From the NCBI RefSeq assembly GCF_000243415.2, contig NZ_KI912270.1, positions 4,526,903 to 4,590,902 of the forward strand: a stretch of 64,000 nucleotides of DNA. The letters run 5' to 3'. The notes under the pieces were generated by a model, which saw nothing but the letters and a program-made list of their open reading frames with translations, was not told where the DNA came from and made no database searches. A program made the position numbers and the translations under genes. Numbering within the stretch: the first letter of the stretch is position 1; every line of letters starts with the position of its first letter. Below, in pieces: positions 27,775-36,217 of this stretch. The DNA is from Mycolicibacterium tusciae JS617 (lineage in GTDB: Bacteria; Actinomycetota; Actinomycetes; Mycobacteriales; Mycobacteriaceae).

Positions 27775-28400
27775 CGCGGGCCTCGCACGACGCGGCCGAA
27801 AATTTCCACGAGGTCCTCGCCGTAGCGGTGGGCGTCAAAGTTGGGGTCCTGCATGAGTTTCTCCACGAGTGCGTTTCCGGCACCGCTCAGTGCGGTCGCG
27901 ACGGAGTCGACCGGGAAATCCCCGAACTCCCCGCTGTCTTGGCCGGATCGCAGAATCGGGGCGGCATCCAGCGCTGCCAATTCCTCAGCGAGCGCCGGGT
28001 TGAGCCCCAACTCTTTGAACGAACGCCCGTCGTTGGGTCGGTAACTCGAAGCGAGCTGGCTCAGCGCGGCCAGGTGGATTCGGTGCGCATCGAAGTACCT
28101 GACCGTCGCCCGGATGTAGGCGTTGAGCTTTCCGGTCGCGGTCGACTCGGCCTCCACTGCGGGCACCACCGCGGCCAGCGCCGAGCGATACATCTGCTCG
28201 ATGATCGCCTCGACCAGGTTGTCTTTCGTGCCGAAGTGATAGAGCACCGCACTCATCGCGACGCCAACTCGATCGGCGATCTTGCGGATCGAGGTCTGAG
28301 CCCATCCCACATCGGCGATCACCTCGATCGCGCAGTCCACGATCTGGGAGCGGCGTGCGGCCTGGGTAAAGGTCGGGGCTTTCGCACTTCCTGATCGCAT
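27771..28400 (-). CDS. TetR-family regulator of the glycosyltransferase
   Basis: A 209-residue TetR protein with N-terminal helix-turn-helix RSQIVDCAIEVIADVGWAQTSIRKIADRVGVAMSAVLYHFGTKDNLVEAII (residues ~18-68). The C-terminal ligand domain is of the usual length. ATG 28400 is followed 4-nt-overlapping by the glycosyltransferase. A palindrome 12 bp upstream of the start fits autoregulation. The inducer is probably the compound glycosylated (inference). Confidence 0.87.
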   Translation of the reverse strand: MRSGSAKAPTFTQAARRSQIVDCAIEVIADVGWAQTSIRKIADRVGVAMSAVLYHFGTKDNLVEAIIEQMYRSALAAVVPAVEAESTATGKLNAYIRATVRYFDAHRIHLAALSQLASSYRPNDGRSFKELGLNPALAEELAALDAAPILRSGQDSGEFGDFPVDSVATALSGAGNALVEKLMQDPNFDAHRYGEDLVEIFGRVVRGPR

Positions 28401-28411
28401 AATCGAAGTTT

Positions 28412-28425
28412 AGATCATGTGATCT
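28412..28425. promoter_or_regulatory. Candidate TetR operator
   Basis: A perfect 6+2+6 palindrome, AGATCATGTGATCT, lies 11 bp upstream of the TetR start codon. Its position and symmetry fit an autoregulatory operator controlling the TetR-glycosyltransferase operon. Confidence 0.55.
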
Positions 28426-28478
28426 GTAGCCGCGAGGTGGGGCCGTGCTGGACCGGGCCGGTGCTGGAGAAGGGTGAT

Positions 28479-28628
28479 TCATAGTAAGGGTGGTTCCTCG
28501 CCGGTAGTCGACGGGTCGGGTGCGTGGACGAATTTGAGCATCCGCTGGTCCCGGATCCCGAGTCTGTTGCGCAGGACGACAGGAGCGTCCGGCCAGAAGT
28601 AATCCTCCCAGCTGCGGTGGTCGTTCAC
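28479..28628 (-). pseudogene. Fic toxin (VbhT-like) N-terminal remnant
   Basis: The frame starts at GTG 28628, overlapping the antitoxin stop (GTGA), and reads VNDHRSWEDYFWPDAPVVL then RNRLGI. That is the typical opening of Fic/VbhT-type toxins (WExYFWPGxxVLRNxLG). It ends after 49 codons at TGA 28479 with no Fic domain (no HPFxxGNGR). The catalytic part has been lost, leaving the antitoxin alone. Confidence 0.7.
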
Positions 28629-28819
28629 CTACGCAGCTGCGAGCTGCCCGCGAAGTGGGCGATGATCGCCTCGGCGGCCTCGTCGCCGGTGAGTTCGCCG
28701 CGGCCCATCGCGTCGGTGACTTCGCGGGTGAATGGGTCCAATTCGTGCCCGGCAAGCGCCAGCGCGGTCTCAGTGACCGTCGCAGCTTCCTGCGCCGCTG
28801 CGCTCGTTGGATCCGTCAT
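28625..28819 (-). CDS. vbhA: VbhA-type antitoxin
   Basis: A 64-residue helical protein with the VbhA pattern: ALALAGHELDPFTREVTDAM followed by GELTGDEAAEAIIAHF. In this family the helix carrying (S/T)xxxE(G/N) blocks ATP binding in the cognate Fic adenylyltransferase. The antitoxin frame is complete and overlaps the toxin start, but the toxin is truncated to 49 codons, so this is now a solo antitoxin. Confidence 0.78.
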   Translation of the reverse strand: MTDPTSAAAQEAATVTETALALAGHELDPFTREVTDAMGRGELTGDEAAEAIIAHFAGSSQLRR

Positions 28820-28828
28820 CCACAGCAG

Positions 28829-29142
28829 TTTATCGGCCGGCCACCGGACGTCCGGGACATCACAATCGTCCGACTATGCCCCCTGCACATTGCGCACGCG
28901 CGCACTAATACCCGCCCCGACGGCGCGGTGTGTCAATTGCCGACCAGTGAGTGGAGCCCCCGCACCCATAAAGACCGGCTAATGCGCACAGTGCGCCGCC
29001 CGACCACCGTGGTTGGAGGACGTCGGGCTGTGGGCAGGATCAGCCTGGGTTGTGATCCAGTGCTAGCGACTGGCGTTAGTGTCCGCTTTTGAGAAACCGA
29101 AACAACGTCACCCACTACCCAAACGATTGGTTACATGTTGTC
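28829..29142. other. Intergenic region ahead of parD
   Basis: No gene supported. It separates the minus-strand VbhA gene from plus-strand parD and should hold both promoters. A frame on the plus strand (HIAHARTNTRPDGAVCQLP) has no start site. Confidence 0.4.
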
Positions 29143-29394
29143 GTGGGTAAGAACACCTCGTTCAGTCTCGATGAGCACTACAGCGCGTTCATCGAGCAAG
29201 AAGTCACCTCGGGCCGCTATCGGTCGGCCAGCGACGTGGTACGCACCGCTCTGCGGCTGCTCGAAGATCGCGAAACGCGGTTGCGCGCACTGCGCCAGGC
29301 GCTTGTCGACGGTGAACGCGGTGGGGAGTCGACACCGTTCGATTTCGACGAGTTCGTTGCACGCAAGCGGCCGCCGGTACATCACTCACGGTGA
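29143..29394 (+). CDS. parD: ParD-like antitoxin
   Basis: An 83-residue ribbon-helix-helix antitoxin. It reads GKNTSFSLDEHYSAFIEQEV, then SGRYRSASDVVRTALRLLED (the conserved GRYxSASEVVRxALRLLE core), and a C-terminal toxin-binding stretch ending FDFDEFVARK. GTG 29143 is the family start; the frame stays open 18 codons upstream. The stop overlaps the GTG of a broken parE. Its partner is dead, so the antitoxin has lost its function unless it acts on another ParE. Confidence 0.85.
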   Translation: MGKNTSFSLDEHYSAFIEQEVTSGRYRSASDVVRTALRLLEDRETRLRALRQALVDGERGGESTPFDFDEFVARKRPPVHHSR

Positions 29395-32079
29395 GCCGGT
29401 AGGTACTGTCGCCCGCGGCCCAGCTGGACCTGGAACAGATCTGGGACTACACGACCCACTGGATTCAGATGCGCCCTCGTTGGTCCTGCCTGGCATGACT
29501 GCGACTGCTGCCACCACCTGGCTTCCGAATGGAGTCAATTGCATAGGCCTTCCGGCGTTGGCTCGCACAAGGATTTGGCTCCCGAGATCCCTTTCAATCC
29601 GGTTCACCTGGTCGACCAAGGCAAACTGGTTCAGGCCCAGATCCTGGGCCGCGGCCTGCAGTGTTCGGTACCGGGAAGCTTCGGCGAACCGTTGCAGTCG
29701 TTCCCATCCGCCCACCCCGGAAAGCGCGGGGCGCAGTATCGATGGGATGCCGGTGTCGGCCGCAAGTTCGTGGGGGGTGTAGCGGCTGAGTCTGCGCACC
29801 GGGATGCAATGCGCTCTGGCCCACCGAGCCATGTTGGCCACGCTCATGCCGCACTCAGCGGCGAGGTCTTCGAGGGAACGGTGCTTGGTGACGTACTGCT
29901 CGTAGAGCCAGGTGGCGTCGATGTCGTAGATCGGCCGTCGGTGTGCCTCACGCACGGCGATGCCGTACTCGGTAGCCAGGCGGCCGATGGTTTGGCGGCT
30001 GACACCGACGGTCGCGGCGATGTCACGCAGGCTCTGTCCCTCGCCCTCGTACAGCTGAATCAGTTTCTCGCGCGGCAACATGGTTTTTGCGGCGCCGTAG
30101 ACCAGGCGCGTTTGGGGTCGTCGCGGAGTTGCTACGTTCGCCGGTGCTGGATGGCATTCCAAAACATACCGGACGTCATCGAGTGCGGTGTCTAGCTGGC
30201 TGGCGGCGGCGCTGAGCGTTAAGCGGCGACGGCGAATCATGCTGTGTAGCACTGGGATGTCGAGTGCGGCTGGGTCGGGACTCGGCAGGGTGAACGGGTC
30301 CATGAGCGTGGTCGGAGGGTGCCAGAAGGCGGGCTCGTCAGTGACGTCGTGCATTCTCAGGAAGTCGCTGGCATGGTCGCGCAGGGCCTTGTTCAGTTCC
30401 GGGGTGAGGTGACGTGGGAAGTCGGCGGCCCTCTTGAAGGCTTCGTCGTTGCCGGCGGTGCCGGGCGCTGCCACGGCGGCGGGCATGCCGCTGAGGCGCT
30501 CGAAGAGGTAGAACCTGACGTTCTTGGCGCGGGCGGCGGTGCCGCCGGCGGTGCCGGTGTCGCGGCAGATCCGCGCCCACTCTGCTGCTGAGAGTAGCTC
30601 CGTGTAGTCGAGCTGGCGGCGGCGCTGGTAGTCGATGGGGGTGTCGGTGGCGGCCAGATAGTCGGCTAGGCACGTCAGCGCCTGCCGGATGTGGTCCCAG
30701 TGTTGGGAGCGGGAGAGTTTGCGCAGCACGGCCAGCACGGACTGCTCATGAAGAGGGCAGGTTAGAAGCCCGGCGGCTTCGCGCAACCGGGCGCGCGTCT
30801 CGACGAACAGCAGCGCCGTGGACAATGCGGGCCGCAGCTGTTTCTGGTTGCACTCAGCTGTTGCCAGCCGCAGTGACCATGCTGGCCACAGCATCGTCGG
30901 GGTGCGTCGGGCGAGGCGGTCGAGTCTCGCGCGGTCGCGCGTCGGTCGGCGGGGCATTGGGGTTCCGATTCGGTAGCGCAGCTGATTACCCGGGGCCAGG
31001 AGCGGGGCAAGGGCGCTGAGTTGCACGGCACAAAGGTTGTCGGACTTTCCGCGGCCATGGCCAAGGGTGGTGGCATTGACCGACAATCCCTGCGTGCGGG
31101 CGCCGGTGACCAGCCAGCGCATCTTGTCACCCGCCGAGTCGATGTCACGGGCTCTCAGGATGCCCATGGTGGCGACGACACCGACGGCGGCCGTCTCGGC
31201 GCGTGCGGGTGCGGCCAGGCCGGGCTTGTCTTCCGCATATGGCCGGCCGGACCGCGGGCTGGGTTGGGCGGACACCGCGCGGTAGGCGCTCAACAGATCG
31301 GTGGGGACTGCTTGGGCGAGTTCCTCAGGTGCGGCGTAGGCCAGGATTCGTCCCGCGACGGCCCGGATGTCGGCCAGGACCGTGCGTTGTGGTTGCGGCG
31401 CTGTGCGGTAGACACCGAAATCACCGACACCACACTCGATTACGTCAAACACCGTGCGCTGCGCGGCCAGCAGCGGGTGATCATCGTCGAATCGGACTAC
31501 CGAGGTGTCGGCGAGCTTCGTGCCGCACCGCGCGGGTGCGGATCCGGTCTGTCCGATGGCGGGGTTGGCGCAGTATCCGGGGCGCGGGATCGCGGTCGTT
31601 ATGTGGGTGCGGTGGCGTTGCGCGCTGTGGCATGTCGGGCAGACATCGGCTAGCAGACAGCGATGCTGGGTGCAGGCGAACGCCCAGCCGAGTCGCCAGG
31701 CCAGCTGCCAGCGCCCACCGGTGTCAGCCAGGCAGTGCGGGCAGTAGCGCGACCCGCGGGCTCGACCCCACGGAAAGGTGCGCAGGAACCGGCCGGTCGC
31801 CAGGTCGATTCCCACCGCCCTGTTCGCGTAGTGCGACAACGTCATCGCGTGTACGGCGGCGGGTGTAGCACCGGCCGCTGCGCCGAGGGCAGCTGCTTCG
31901 GCGTCGGCCAGCTGGACAATCCAGGTGTTGGATCTGTTGTCCGGTGAGGTGAGAGCCACCGCGGTCAGCAGGTCGCCCCACGCGGTGTCGGATCGGTGGG
32001 CGGTCGCTTCAAGCCAGGAGTCAATCGATTCCCCCGAAAGCGGCGCGACCCGGATCGGAAGCGTTCGAACGGTCTTCAT
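29386..32079 (-). CDS. tniQ: TniQ/TnsD-like target selector with C-terminal LysR-type HTH
   Basis: An 897-residue protein. The N-terminal TniQ domain has VAPLSGESIDSWLEATA and zinc ligands in SRYCPHCLADTGG and CLLADVCPTC. The middle region is alpha-helical and TnsD-like. The C-terminus carries several helix-turn-helices: LRDIAATVGVSRQTIGRLAT, LEDLAAECGMSVANMARWAR, and then a stretch around residues 790-860 that reads like a LysR DNA-binding domain (LQRFAEASRYRTLQAAAQDL ... LTPFGSQVV). The last ~30 codons run antisense into the parE remnant, so the natural end is unclear or lost. ATG 32079 overlaps the tnsC stop. TnsD-like TniQ proteins bind a specific attachment site and recruit TnsC. Confidence 0.82.
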   Translation of the reverse strand: MKTVRTLPIRVAPLSGESIDSWLEATAHRSDTAWGDLLTAVALTSPDNRSNTWIVQLADAEAAALGAAAGATPAAVHAMTLSHYANRAVGIDLATGRFLRTFPWGRARGSRYCPHCLADTGGRWQLAWRLGWAFACTQHRCLLADVCPTCHSAQRHRTHITTAIPRPGYCANPAIGQTGSAPARCGTKLADTSVVRFDDDHPLLAAQRTVFDVIECGVGDFGVYRTAPQPQRTVLADIRAVAGRILAYAAPEELAQAVPTDLLSAYRAVSAQPSPRSGRPYAEDKPGLAAPARAETAAVGVVATMGILRARDIDSAGDKMRWLVTGARTQGLSVNATTLGHGRGKSDNLCAVQLSALAPLLAPGNQLRYRIGTPMPRRPTRDRARLDRLARRTPTMLWPAWSLRLATAECNQKQLRPALSTALLFVETRARLREAAGLLTCPLHEQSVLAVLRKLSRSQHWDHIRQALTCLADYLAATDTPIDYQRRRQLDYTELLSAAEWARICRDTGTAGGTAARAKNVRFYLFERLSGMPAAVAAPGTAGNDEAFKRAADFPRHLTPELNKALRDHASDFLRMHDVTDEPAFWHPPTTLMDPFTLPSPDPAALDIPVLHSMIRRRRLTLSAAASQLDTALDDVRYVLECHPAPANVATPRRPQTRLVYGAAKTMLPREKLIQLYEGEGQSLRDIAATVGVSRQTIGRLATEYGIAVREAHRRPIYDIDATWLYEQYVTKHRSLEDLAAECGMSVANMARWARAHCIPVRRLSRYTPHELAADTGIPSILRPALSGVGGWERLQRFAEASRYRTLQAAAQDLGLNQFALVDQVNRIERDLGSQILVRANAGRPMQLTPFGSQVVAAVAVMPGRTNEGASESSGSCSPRSVPGPAGPRATVPTGSP
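29391..29462 (+). pseudogene. parE: ParE toxin remnant
   Basis: GTG 29391 overlaps the parD stop and the frame reads VSR, an amber TAG at 29400-29402, then VLSPAAQLDLEQIWDYTTHW. That is the standard ParE opening (SRYxLSPxAxxDLxxIWxYTxxxW). The match ends at about 29462 where transposon sequence begins. Both a nonsense mutation and truncation inactivate it. Confidence 0.78.
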
Positions 32080-33200
32080 CCGGCCTTGCCGACCGCGGTG
32101 CTCAACCGTCGCGCATCGAATGCTGCCGCCAACTCCTGGCGGGCCTTCTCCGAGGCAGCGTCGTTCTTGACGCGGTCCAGTAGCTCGCTGTCGAGGCGTT
32201 CGGCGCCGGTGCGGATGGCGCGTTGGCAGCCGCGGTTGATCAACGTCATCAGCGAGCCGATATGCCCGGTACTTCGCACGAAGAGATAATCGGTCAGTTC
32301 GTTGGCCAGCATGCCGGGATGCTTGTCGGCCAACACAATACGTTTCTCCAGGGCCAGGAGCAGTTGGCGCCATTCGCGGCGGCCGTCGTCGGTGTCGACG
32401 GCGAACGGGCGCATGCCGAGTTGGGTGGTGCGCCGCCCGGTCTGGGCGATGACCGCGTCTTCATAGGTGCAGCCCTCGGAGAACAGCCCTCGCGCGGCCA
32501 GCCCGACGCCGACGAACAGCAACGTGACCGGGAACTCGTTGGCGATGTATTTGAAGTGGTTGCTGATCTCCACACCGCTGGTGTTGCGCCATCGCAGGAA
32601 GTGCAGATCATCGACGATCAGCAATCGGGTCTCACACGCCAGGACGCAGTCGAGTGCCCGGTGTGCGAACTGGGCGGCGTTGCCGCGCGAAACACCCGGA
32701 TGAGCGAAGAACGACAGCATCGCCCGGTTGAAGTCAAGCATCCCGGTGTTGCCGGTGAGGCCCACCCGACAGACCGGCCAACGCTCATGCCCCTCGCGGG
32801 TCTGAGATCCGTCGGCGGCGATCTCGCGGCGGTGATACTCCCGCGCGAACGCCAGCACCGAGGTGGTTTTGCCCAGCCCCGGAAACGCGTCGATCGCCAC
32901 CGCGCCTTTGGCCTTATCGCCGTCCTGCAGGTTGCTGTCGACGATGTCCCACAGGTCCTCATGAAGCGCGGCCAATTGCGGGGTCTTGATGGTGCCCAGG
33001 TTGGCGTGCCACTCCCGGCGTTGCCGGTTGTAATCCTCGTAGGCACAGTCGCTAAGCGCCCCGAGTTCGGGGCGGGTCAACGGTTCCGGTGGAATTCGGG
33101 CCGGTGTGTTGACGAATTGCTGCCAGCCCTCCTTGCGGGCCAATGTCAGATTGTCCAACCGATGCGGTTTGTCCGCAGTATCTGGTTCTCGCCCGGTCAC
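32076..33200 (-). CDS. tnsC: TnsC/TniB-like AAA+ transposition regulator
   Basis: A 374-residue AAA+ ATPase. It has Walker A DAFPGLGKTTSVL, Walker B RLLIVDDLHFL, a sensor strand FPVTLLFVGVGL and a lid with RSTGHIGSLMTLI. It would link the target-bound TniQ to the TnsAB transposase. GTG 33200 overlaps the tnsB stop and its own stop overlaps tniQ, giving tight stoichiometric coupling. Confidence 0.88.
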   Translation of the reverse strand: MTGREPDTADKPHRLDNLTLARKEGWQQFVNTPARIPPEPLTRPELGALSDCAYEDYNRQRREWHANLGTIKTPQLAALHEDLWDIVDSNLQDGDKAKGAVAIDAFPGLGKTTSVLAFAREYHRREIAADGSQTREGHERWPVCRVGLTGNTGMLDFNRAMLSFFAHPGVSRGNAAQFAHRALDCVLACETRLLIVDDLHFLRWRNTSGVEISNHFKYIANEFPVTLLFVGVGLAARGLFSEGCTYEDAVIAQTGRRTTQLGMRPFAVDTDDGRREWRQLLLALEKRIVLADKHPGMLANELTDYLFVRSTGHIGSLMTLINRGCQRAIRTGAERLDSELLDRVKNDAASEKARQELAAAFDARRLSTAVGKAG

Positions 33201-35353
33201 GCGTCCTCCAGGGCATCGGCGTAGAAGTCGTCCTCGTCGGATGCGTCGAGTTCGTCGTCCGTGTCGTCGTCGCCGACCTCGGGCTCGGCGACCTCGATGG
33301 GTGCGGTGGCGTCGACGGCCGGTGAAGCCGTCATTGCCAACACCCGTGCCACGGAAGGCAGGGCGGCTACCTCGTTTTCGGGTTCAGCGGCGTCGAGGAG
33401 CGACGCTTCCCGTGAGAGGCGCAGCGCGATCCGTCTTTCGGCCACTGAAGAACCCAGTCCCAGGTTCCAGCGCTCCAGCAGATCAGCGACCGCCAGACGG
33501 TCGTCAGGATAGGTGTACTTCGACGCCGCGAGCTTGCGGGCGAACTGGAGAGCGTCCTCGCTCAGCGGCATGTCCATCGACGCGGCGTGCTCCCACATCA
33601 ACGTGTGCCACGTGCGGCTCTCCGGATCGCGGAAGTAGATGCGGGTCACGTCGTCGGGGTCATGATGAATGGGCCAGCGGCCCTTGGCCTTCCCGGTATA
33701 CGGGCTCGTCATATTGCGGTACGGGTTCAACGCGGCCCCGTTGTAGCGGCGGCCTCCGAAATCAACCCCGTAGTGCTGGATCTTGCGCCACTCGGTCTTC
33801 AAGAACTCATACACCAGGTCGGGGTCACGCGGTGCCTCGATGAACCCAGCCCGGGCCATACCGTGCTCGAACATCAGCGCCGGCGACATCCGCAGACCGG
33901 GCACATGCGGATCCACCAAACCGTCGTGGGGCCGGTGGTGATAGACCACCGCCACCCACTCCCGAATGATCGCCTCCAGTTCGTCAAGGTAGAAGAACGC
34001 CTCCGACTCCGGGTCCACCCCTCGCGAATGCACGTCAGGGCCTTTGTAACCCGGCAGTGCCTGCAGCAAGTCCTCCCGAATGGTCCGGAAGAACCGCTCC
34101 ACCGGTCCCTTATCGCGGCCGGTGCGCAACCTAGCTGGCTGGATCGACACCCCCATCCGCTGACACACACTCGTCAGATGCTCGGAAACATAGATCTTGC
34201 CATGATCGACCACTATCGTCTCCGGCACGATCGCCGGCCCAGAAGCACCCCCACCGGTAAGTGGGCCGTCGACCGCGTCGACGTCAACGAGGACCGAGCG
34301 TGGGATTCCATGCTCAGGCCACACCGCGTGCGTGGGCCAATCGCGTCCAGGCGGTCGCGGACGATACACCTGATACAACACTGCGGCAGCGTCCACCGAT
34401 TTCGTCGACACGGGCGTCACACGGATCCCGGTGACACACCGCGTGTACCAATCCATTCCGACCGTCAACTCCGCTTGGACCCAGCGCAACGTCACGGGAT
34501 CCAACGCGAACACATCCAACCGAGTGGTATCCATCAGCAGGTACTCACCGGGCCGAGTCGGGCGCAGCTTCCCATAGGCATCGCTTGGACGATCGGCGAT
34601 ATCGCGGTTCCGCTTGGTACTCAACCGAAACGTCGGGTGGCGCTTCTCCAACTCGGCAAGTACCCGGTGTGCCGTTGCACGCGACGGCAGCTTCACGACA
34701 CCGTCGCCGAACCTCGCCACCACCCTTGCGTTCGTCCGGTCGATCACCATCGTCTGCGACGGCCGCGATTGATCCGTGTGCTCGACCATCACCTCAAGCC
34801 CGGTTTCAATCCACCTGTTATCCACAGTGCCGAGCGGCTTCTGTCGGCTCATCTGGCTTCGAGCCAGGCCGGCTTCGCCGTGCCGACGAAAATCCGAGAC
34901 CCACTGCTTGACAGTGCGCACGCTCAGGCCAAGTTCAGATGCCTTCGCGGCGTACCGGCTAGTGAGCGGAAGGTGCGGGTCGTATTGCGGTCGCGGCTCG
35001 CCCGCCGTAGCCATCTCTGCGACACCAGATCGATAGCCAGTCAATGCCTCTCGTATGTGGGCGGCACGTTCAGTGAGGTCCTTCCTCTCTGACTCGGTCA
35101 TCGCCGATAGGACGACGCCGGCCAGTTCTTCCGCATCGTGGGCTCGCGGGCCGGAGTCGTCAACCACGACGCGCGCGCGGTCCCTGGCAAGAAGGTCGCG
35201 CAGCGCCACCCGCACTGCGCCGCCTTCCCCTGAACCAGCGCGAAGGACGACATCGGTGCCGGTGGCGGCTGAATGCATCTCCACCACCTGCATCAGTTCG
35301 CCGTCGTAGATGAACCGTGTTCCGATAGCGACGCGGACAAGACCACCACTCAC
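33197..35353 (-). CDS. tnsB: TnsB/TniA-like DDE transposase
   Basis: A 718-residue transposase. It has a helix-turn-helix (LGLSVRTVKQWVSDFRRHGEAGLA), then the RNase H-fold rve domain with the DDE residues in EYLLMDTTRLDVFAL, ETIVVDHGKIYVSEH and GPVERFFRTIRED. A C-terminal beta-barrel follows (RRYNGAALNPYRN ... PDDVTRIYFRDPESRTWH) and an acidic tail (DDDTDDELDASDEDD) that likely contacts TnsC. GTG 35353 overlaps the tnsA stop. The frame is open up to 35488, but that part lies inside tnsA. Confidence 0.9.
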   Translation of the reverse strand: MSGGLVRVAIGTRFIYDGELMQVVEMHSAATGTDVVLRAGSGEGGAVRVALRDLLARDRARVVVDDSGPRAHDAEELAGVVLSAMTESERKDLTERAAHIREALTGYRSGVAEMATAGEPRPQYDPHLPLTSRYAAKASELGLSVRTVKQWVSDFRRHGEAGLARSQMSRQKPLGTVDNRWIETGLEVMVEHTDQSRPSQTMVIDRTNARVVARFGDGVVKLPSRATAHRVLAELEKRHPTFRLSTKRNRDIADRPSDAYGKLRPTRPGEYLLMDTTRLDVFALDPVTLRWVQAELTVGMDWYTRCVTGIRVTPVSTKSVDAAAVLYQVYRPRPPGRDWPTHAVWPEHGIPRSVLVDVDAVDGPLTGGGASGPAIVPETIVVDHGKIYVSEHLTSVCQRMGVSIQPARLRTGRDKGPVERFFRTIREDLLQALPGYKGPDVHSRGVDPESEAFFYLDELEAIIREWVAVVYHHRPHDGLVDPHVPGLRMSPALMFEHGMARAGFIEAPRDPDLVYEFLKTEWRKIQHYGVDFGGRRYNGAALNPYRNMTSPYTGKAKGRWPIHHDPDDVTRIYFRDPESRTWHTLMWEHAASMDMPLSEDALQFARKLAASKYTYPDDRLAVADLLERWNLGLGSSVAERRIALRLSREASLLDAAEPENEVAALPSVARVLAMTASPAVDATAPIEVAEPEVGDDDTDDELDASDEDDFYADALEDA

Positions 35354-36129
35354 GATCGGGACCCCTTTTTGAGGATGCTCGTCTGGCGCAGCGGCCGCGC
35401 CATTTCGATGGCAAGGTAGTCGCTCCATACCAGATGCAGTATCGCCGACCGCACAACCGGCTTCGACCAACCGGCATAACTGGTACATGCCTCACCCAGC
35501 GTTCGCCCCGGCAGATCGTCTCGACGCCTCAACTCATCCAACAGAGTTGGGCTGAAACACCTTTCATTTCGGAAGCCAGCGAGAAAGCGGATGCTCGCGA
35601 GCTCCGGCTCAGGCGGCTCACTCCACAATTCGTAGCGCCAGCCCCGCTGCTCGACCAGTCGCCTTGTCCAATCGAGGGTGAAACTGATCTTGGGGTTGGC
35701 CAAGCGCGCGTGGGGCTTGACGTCGACGACTATCGGGCCGTCATCAGTCAGGAGCAGGTAGTCCGGCACGTGTTTGCGTGCCTGACGGTTCACCGTTGCG
35801 CGAAGAAGGAAAGGTTGTGCGACGATTCGGCGGACCTTGACATCGAAGTCAGCGAACAGTAGTCGGGTGAGCTCGAGGCGAGACTCGTAGATGACATGCC
35901 GCTGCTCGGTCGACGACCAGTAGGTGCCTGAGTAATGCTTCTGTCCGCGATACCACCGGAACGTGCGCCATGGAGCCGCACCGGCGAACGCATCGAGCGG
36001 GGCACGCCCCCACTCGGTGCTGTTCTCCTCGAACGAGTCTTGGGACCGGACCGAAACTGTCGCGCATCCAGGCTGCACCATCTCCGCCATGCCGACACTT
36101 TGACACCTATCGGCCCGACGGTCCCGCAT
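35350..36129 (-). CDS. tnsA: TnsA-like transposase endonuclease
   Basis: A protein of up to 259 residues with the TnsA PD-(D/E)XK nuclease core: Glu in VIYESRLELTRLLFADFD, Asp in RKHVPDYLLL and Lys in IVVDVKPHARL. A helical C-terminal part follows. It cleaves the 5' strands so that the element moves by cut-and-paste, as in Tn7. The start is uncertain: ATG 36129, 36090 or 36081 all lie in frame without a strong RBS. It is first in the operon, about 90 bp from the transposon end, and overlaps tnsB by 4 nt. Confidence 0.82.
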   Translation of the reverse strand: MRDRRADRCQSVGMAEMVQPGCATVSVRSQDSFEENSTEWGRAPLDAFAGAAPWRTFRWYRGQKHYSGTYWSSTEQRHVIYESRLELTRLLFADFDVKVRRIVAQPFLLRATVNRQARKHVPDYLLLTDDGPIVVDVKPHARLANPKISFTLDWTRRLVEQRGWRYELWSEPPEPELASIRFLAGFRNERCFSPTLLDELRRRDDLPGRTLGEACTSYAGWSKPVVRSAILHLVWSDYLAIEMARPLRQTSILKKGSRS

Positions 36130-36140
36130 CCGATGTGGTG

Positions 36141-36217
36141 TGTCTCAAGTTCGCTGCACAAGTGCAGCGGTGGTGCAGCCGGACTTGAGAAAGTGCAGTC
36201 AAACTTGAGAACCTACA
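36141..36217 (-). repeat. TnsA-side terminal sequence with three TnsB-site-like repeats
   Basis: Three related sites fit the pattern TCTCAAGT-N4/5-CTGCAC: TTCTCAAGTTTGACTGCACT (36192-36211, minus), TCTCAAGTCCGGCTGCACC (36172-36190, minus) and TCTCAAGTTCGCTGCACAAG in the opposite direction (36142-36161, plus). Two adjacent direct sites next to a terminal 5'-TGT are typical of TnsB-bound transposon ends. The tip coincides with the stop codon of the neighbouring gene. Confidence 0.75.

Larger units (their letters stand above)
29463..36217 (-). mobile_element. Tn7-like transposon (TnsA-TnsB-TnsC-TniQ)
   Basis: The TnsA-side end is clear: on the minus strand it starts TGTAGG at 36217 and holds three similar sites of about 20 bp. 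The far boundary is inferred from the abrupt end of parE similarity at about 29462. No copy of the binding-site repeat is visible there, so that end may be deleted or the element may be a decayed one whose tniQ end has been eroded. There is no cargo between the genes and the visible ends, and no CRISPR-Cas component. Confidence 0.72.

Noticed and set aside
36141..36217. ParB-binding or iteron-like plasmid repeats
   Set aside because: Three sites of the same form next to a TGT tip and a tnsA gene are better explained as transposase-binding sites of the Tn7-like end.
29463..36217. CRISPR-associated (guide-RNA) Tn7-like system
   Set aside because: No cas genes, repeats or guide-like sequence lie inside the element; TniQ is long and TnsD-like with several DNA-binding motifs.
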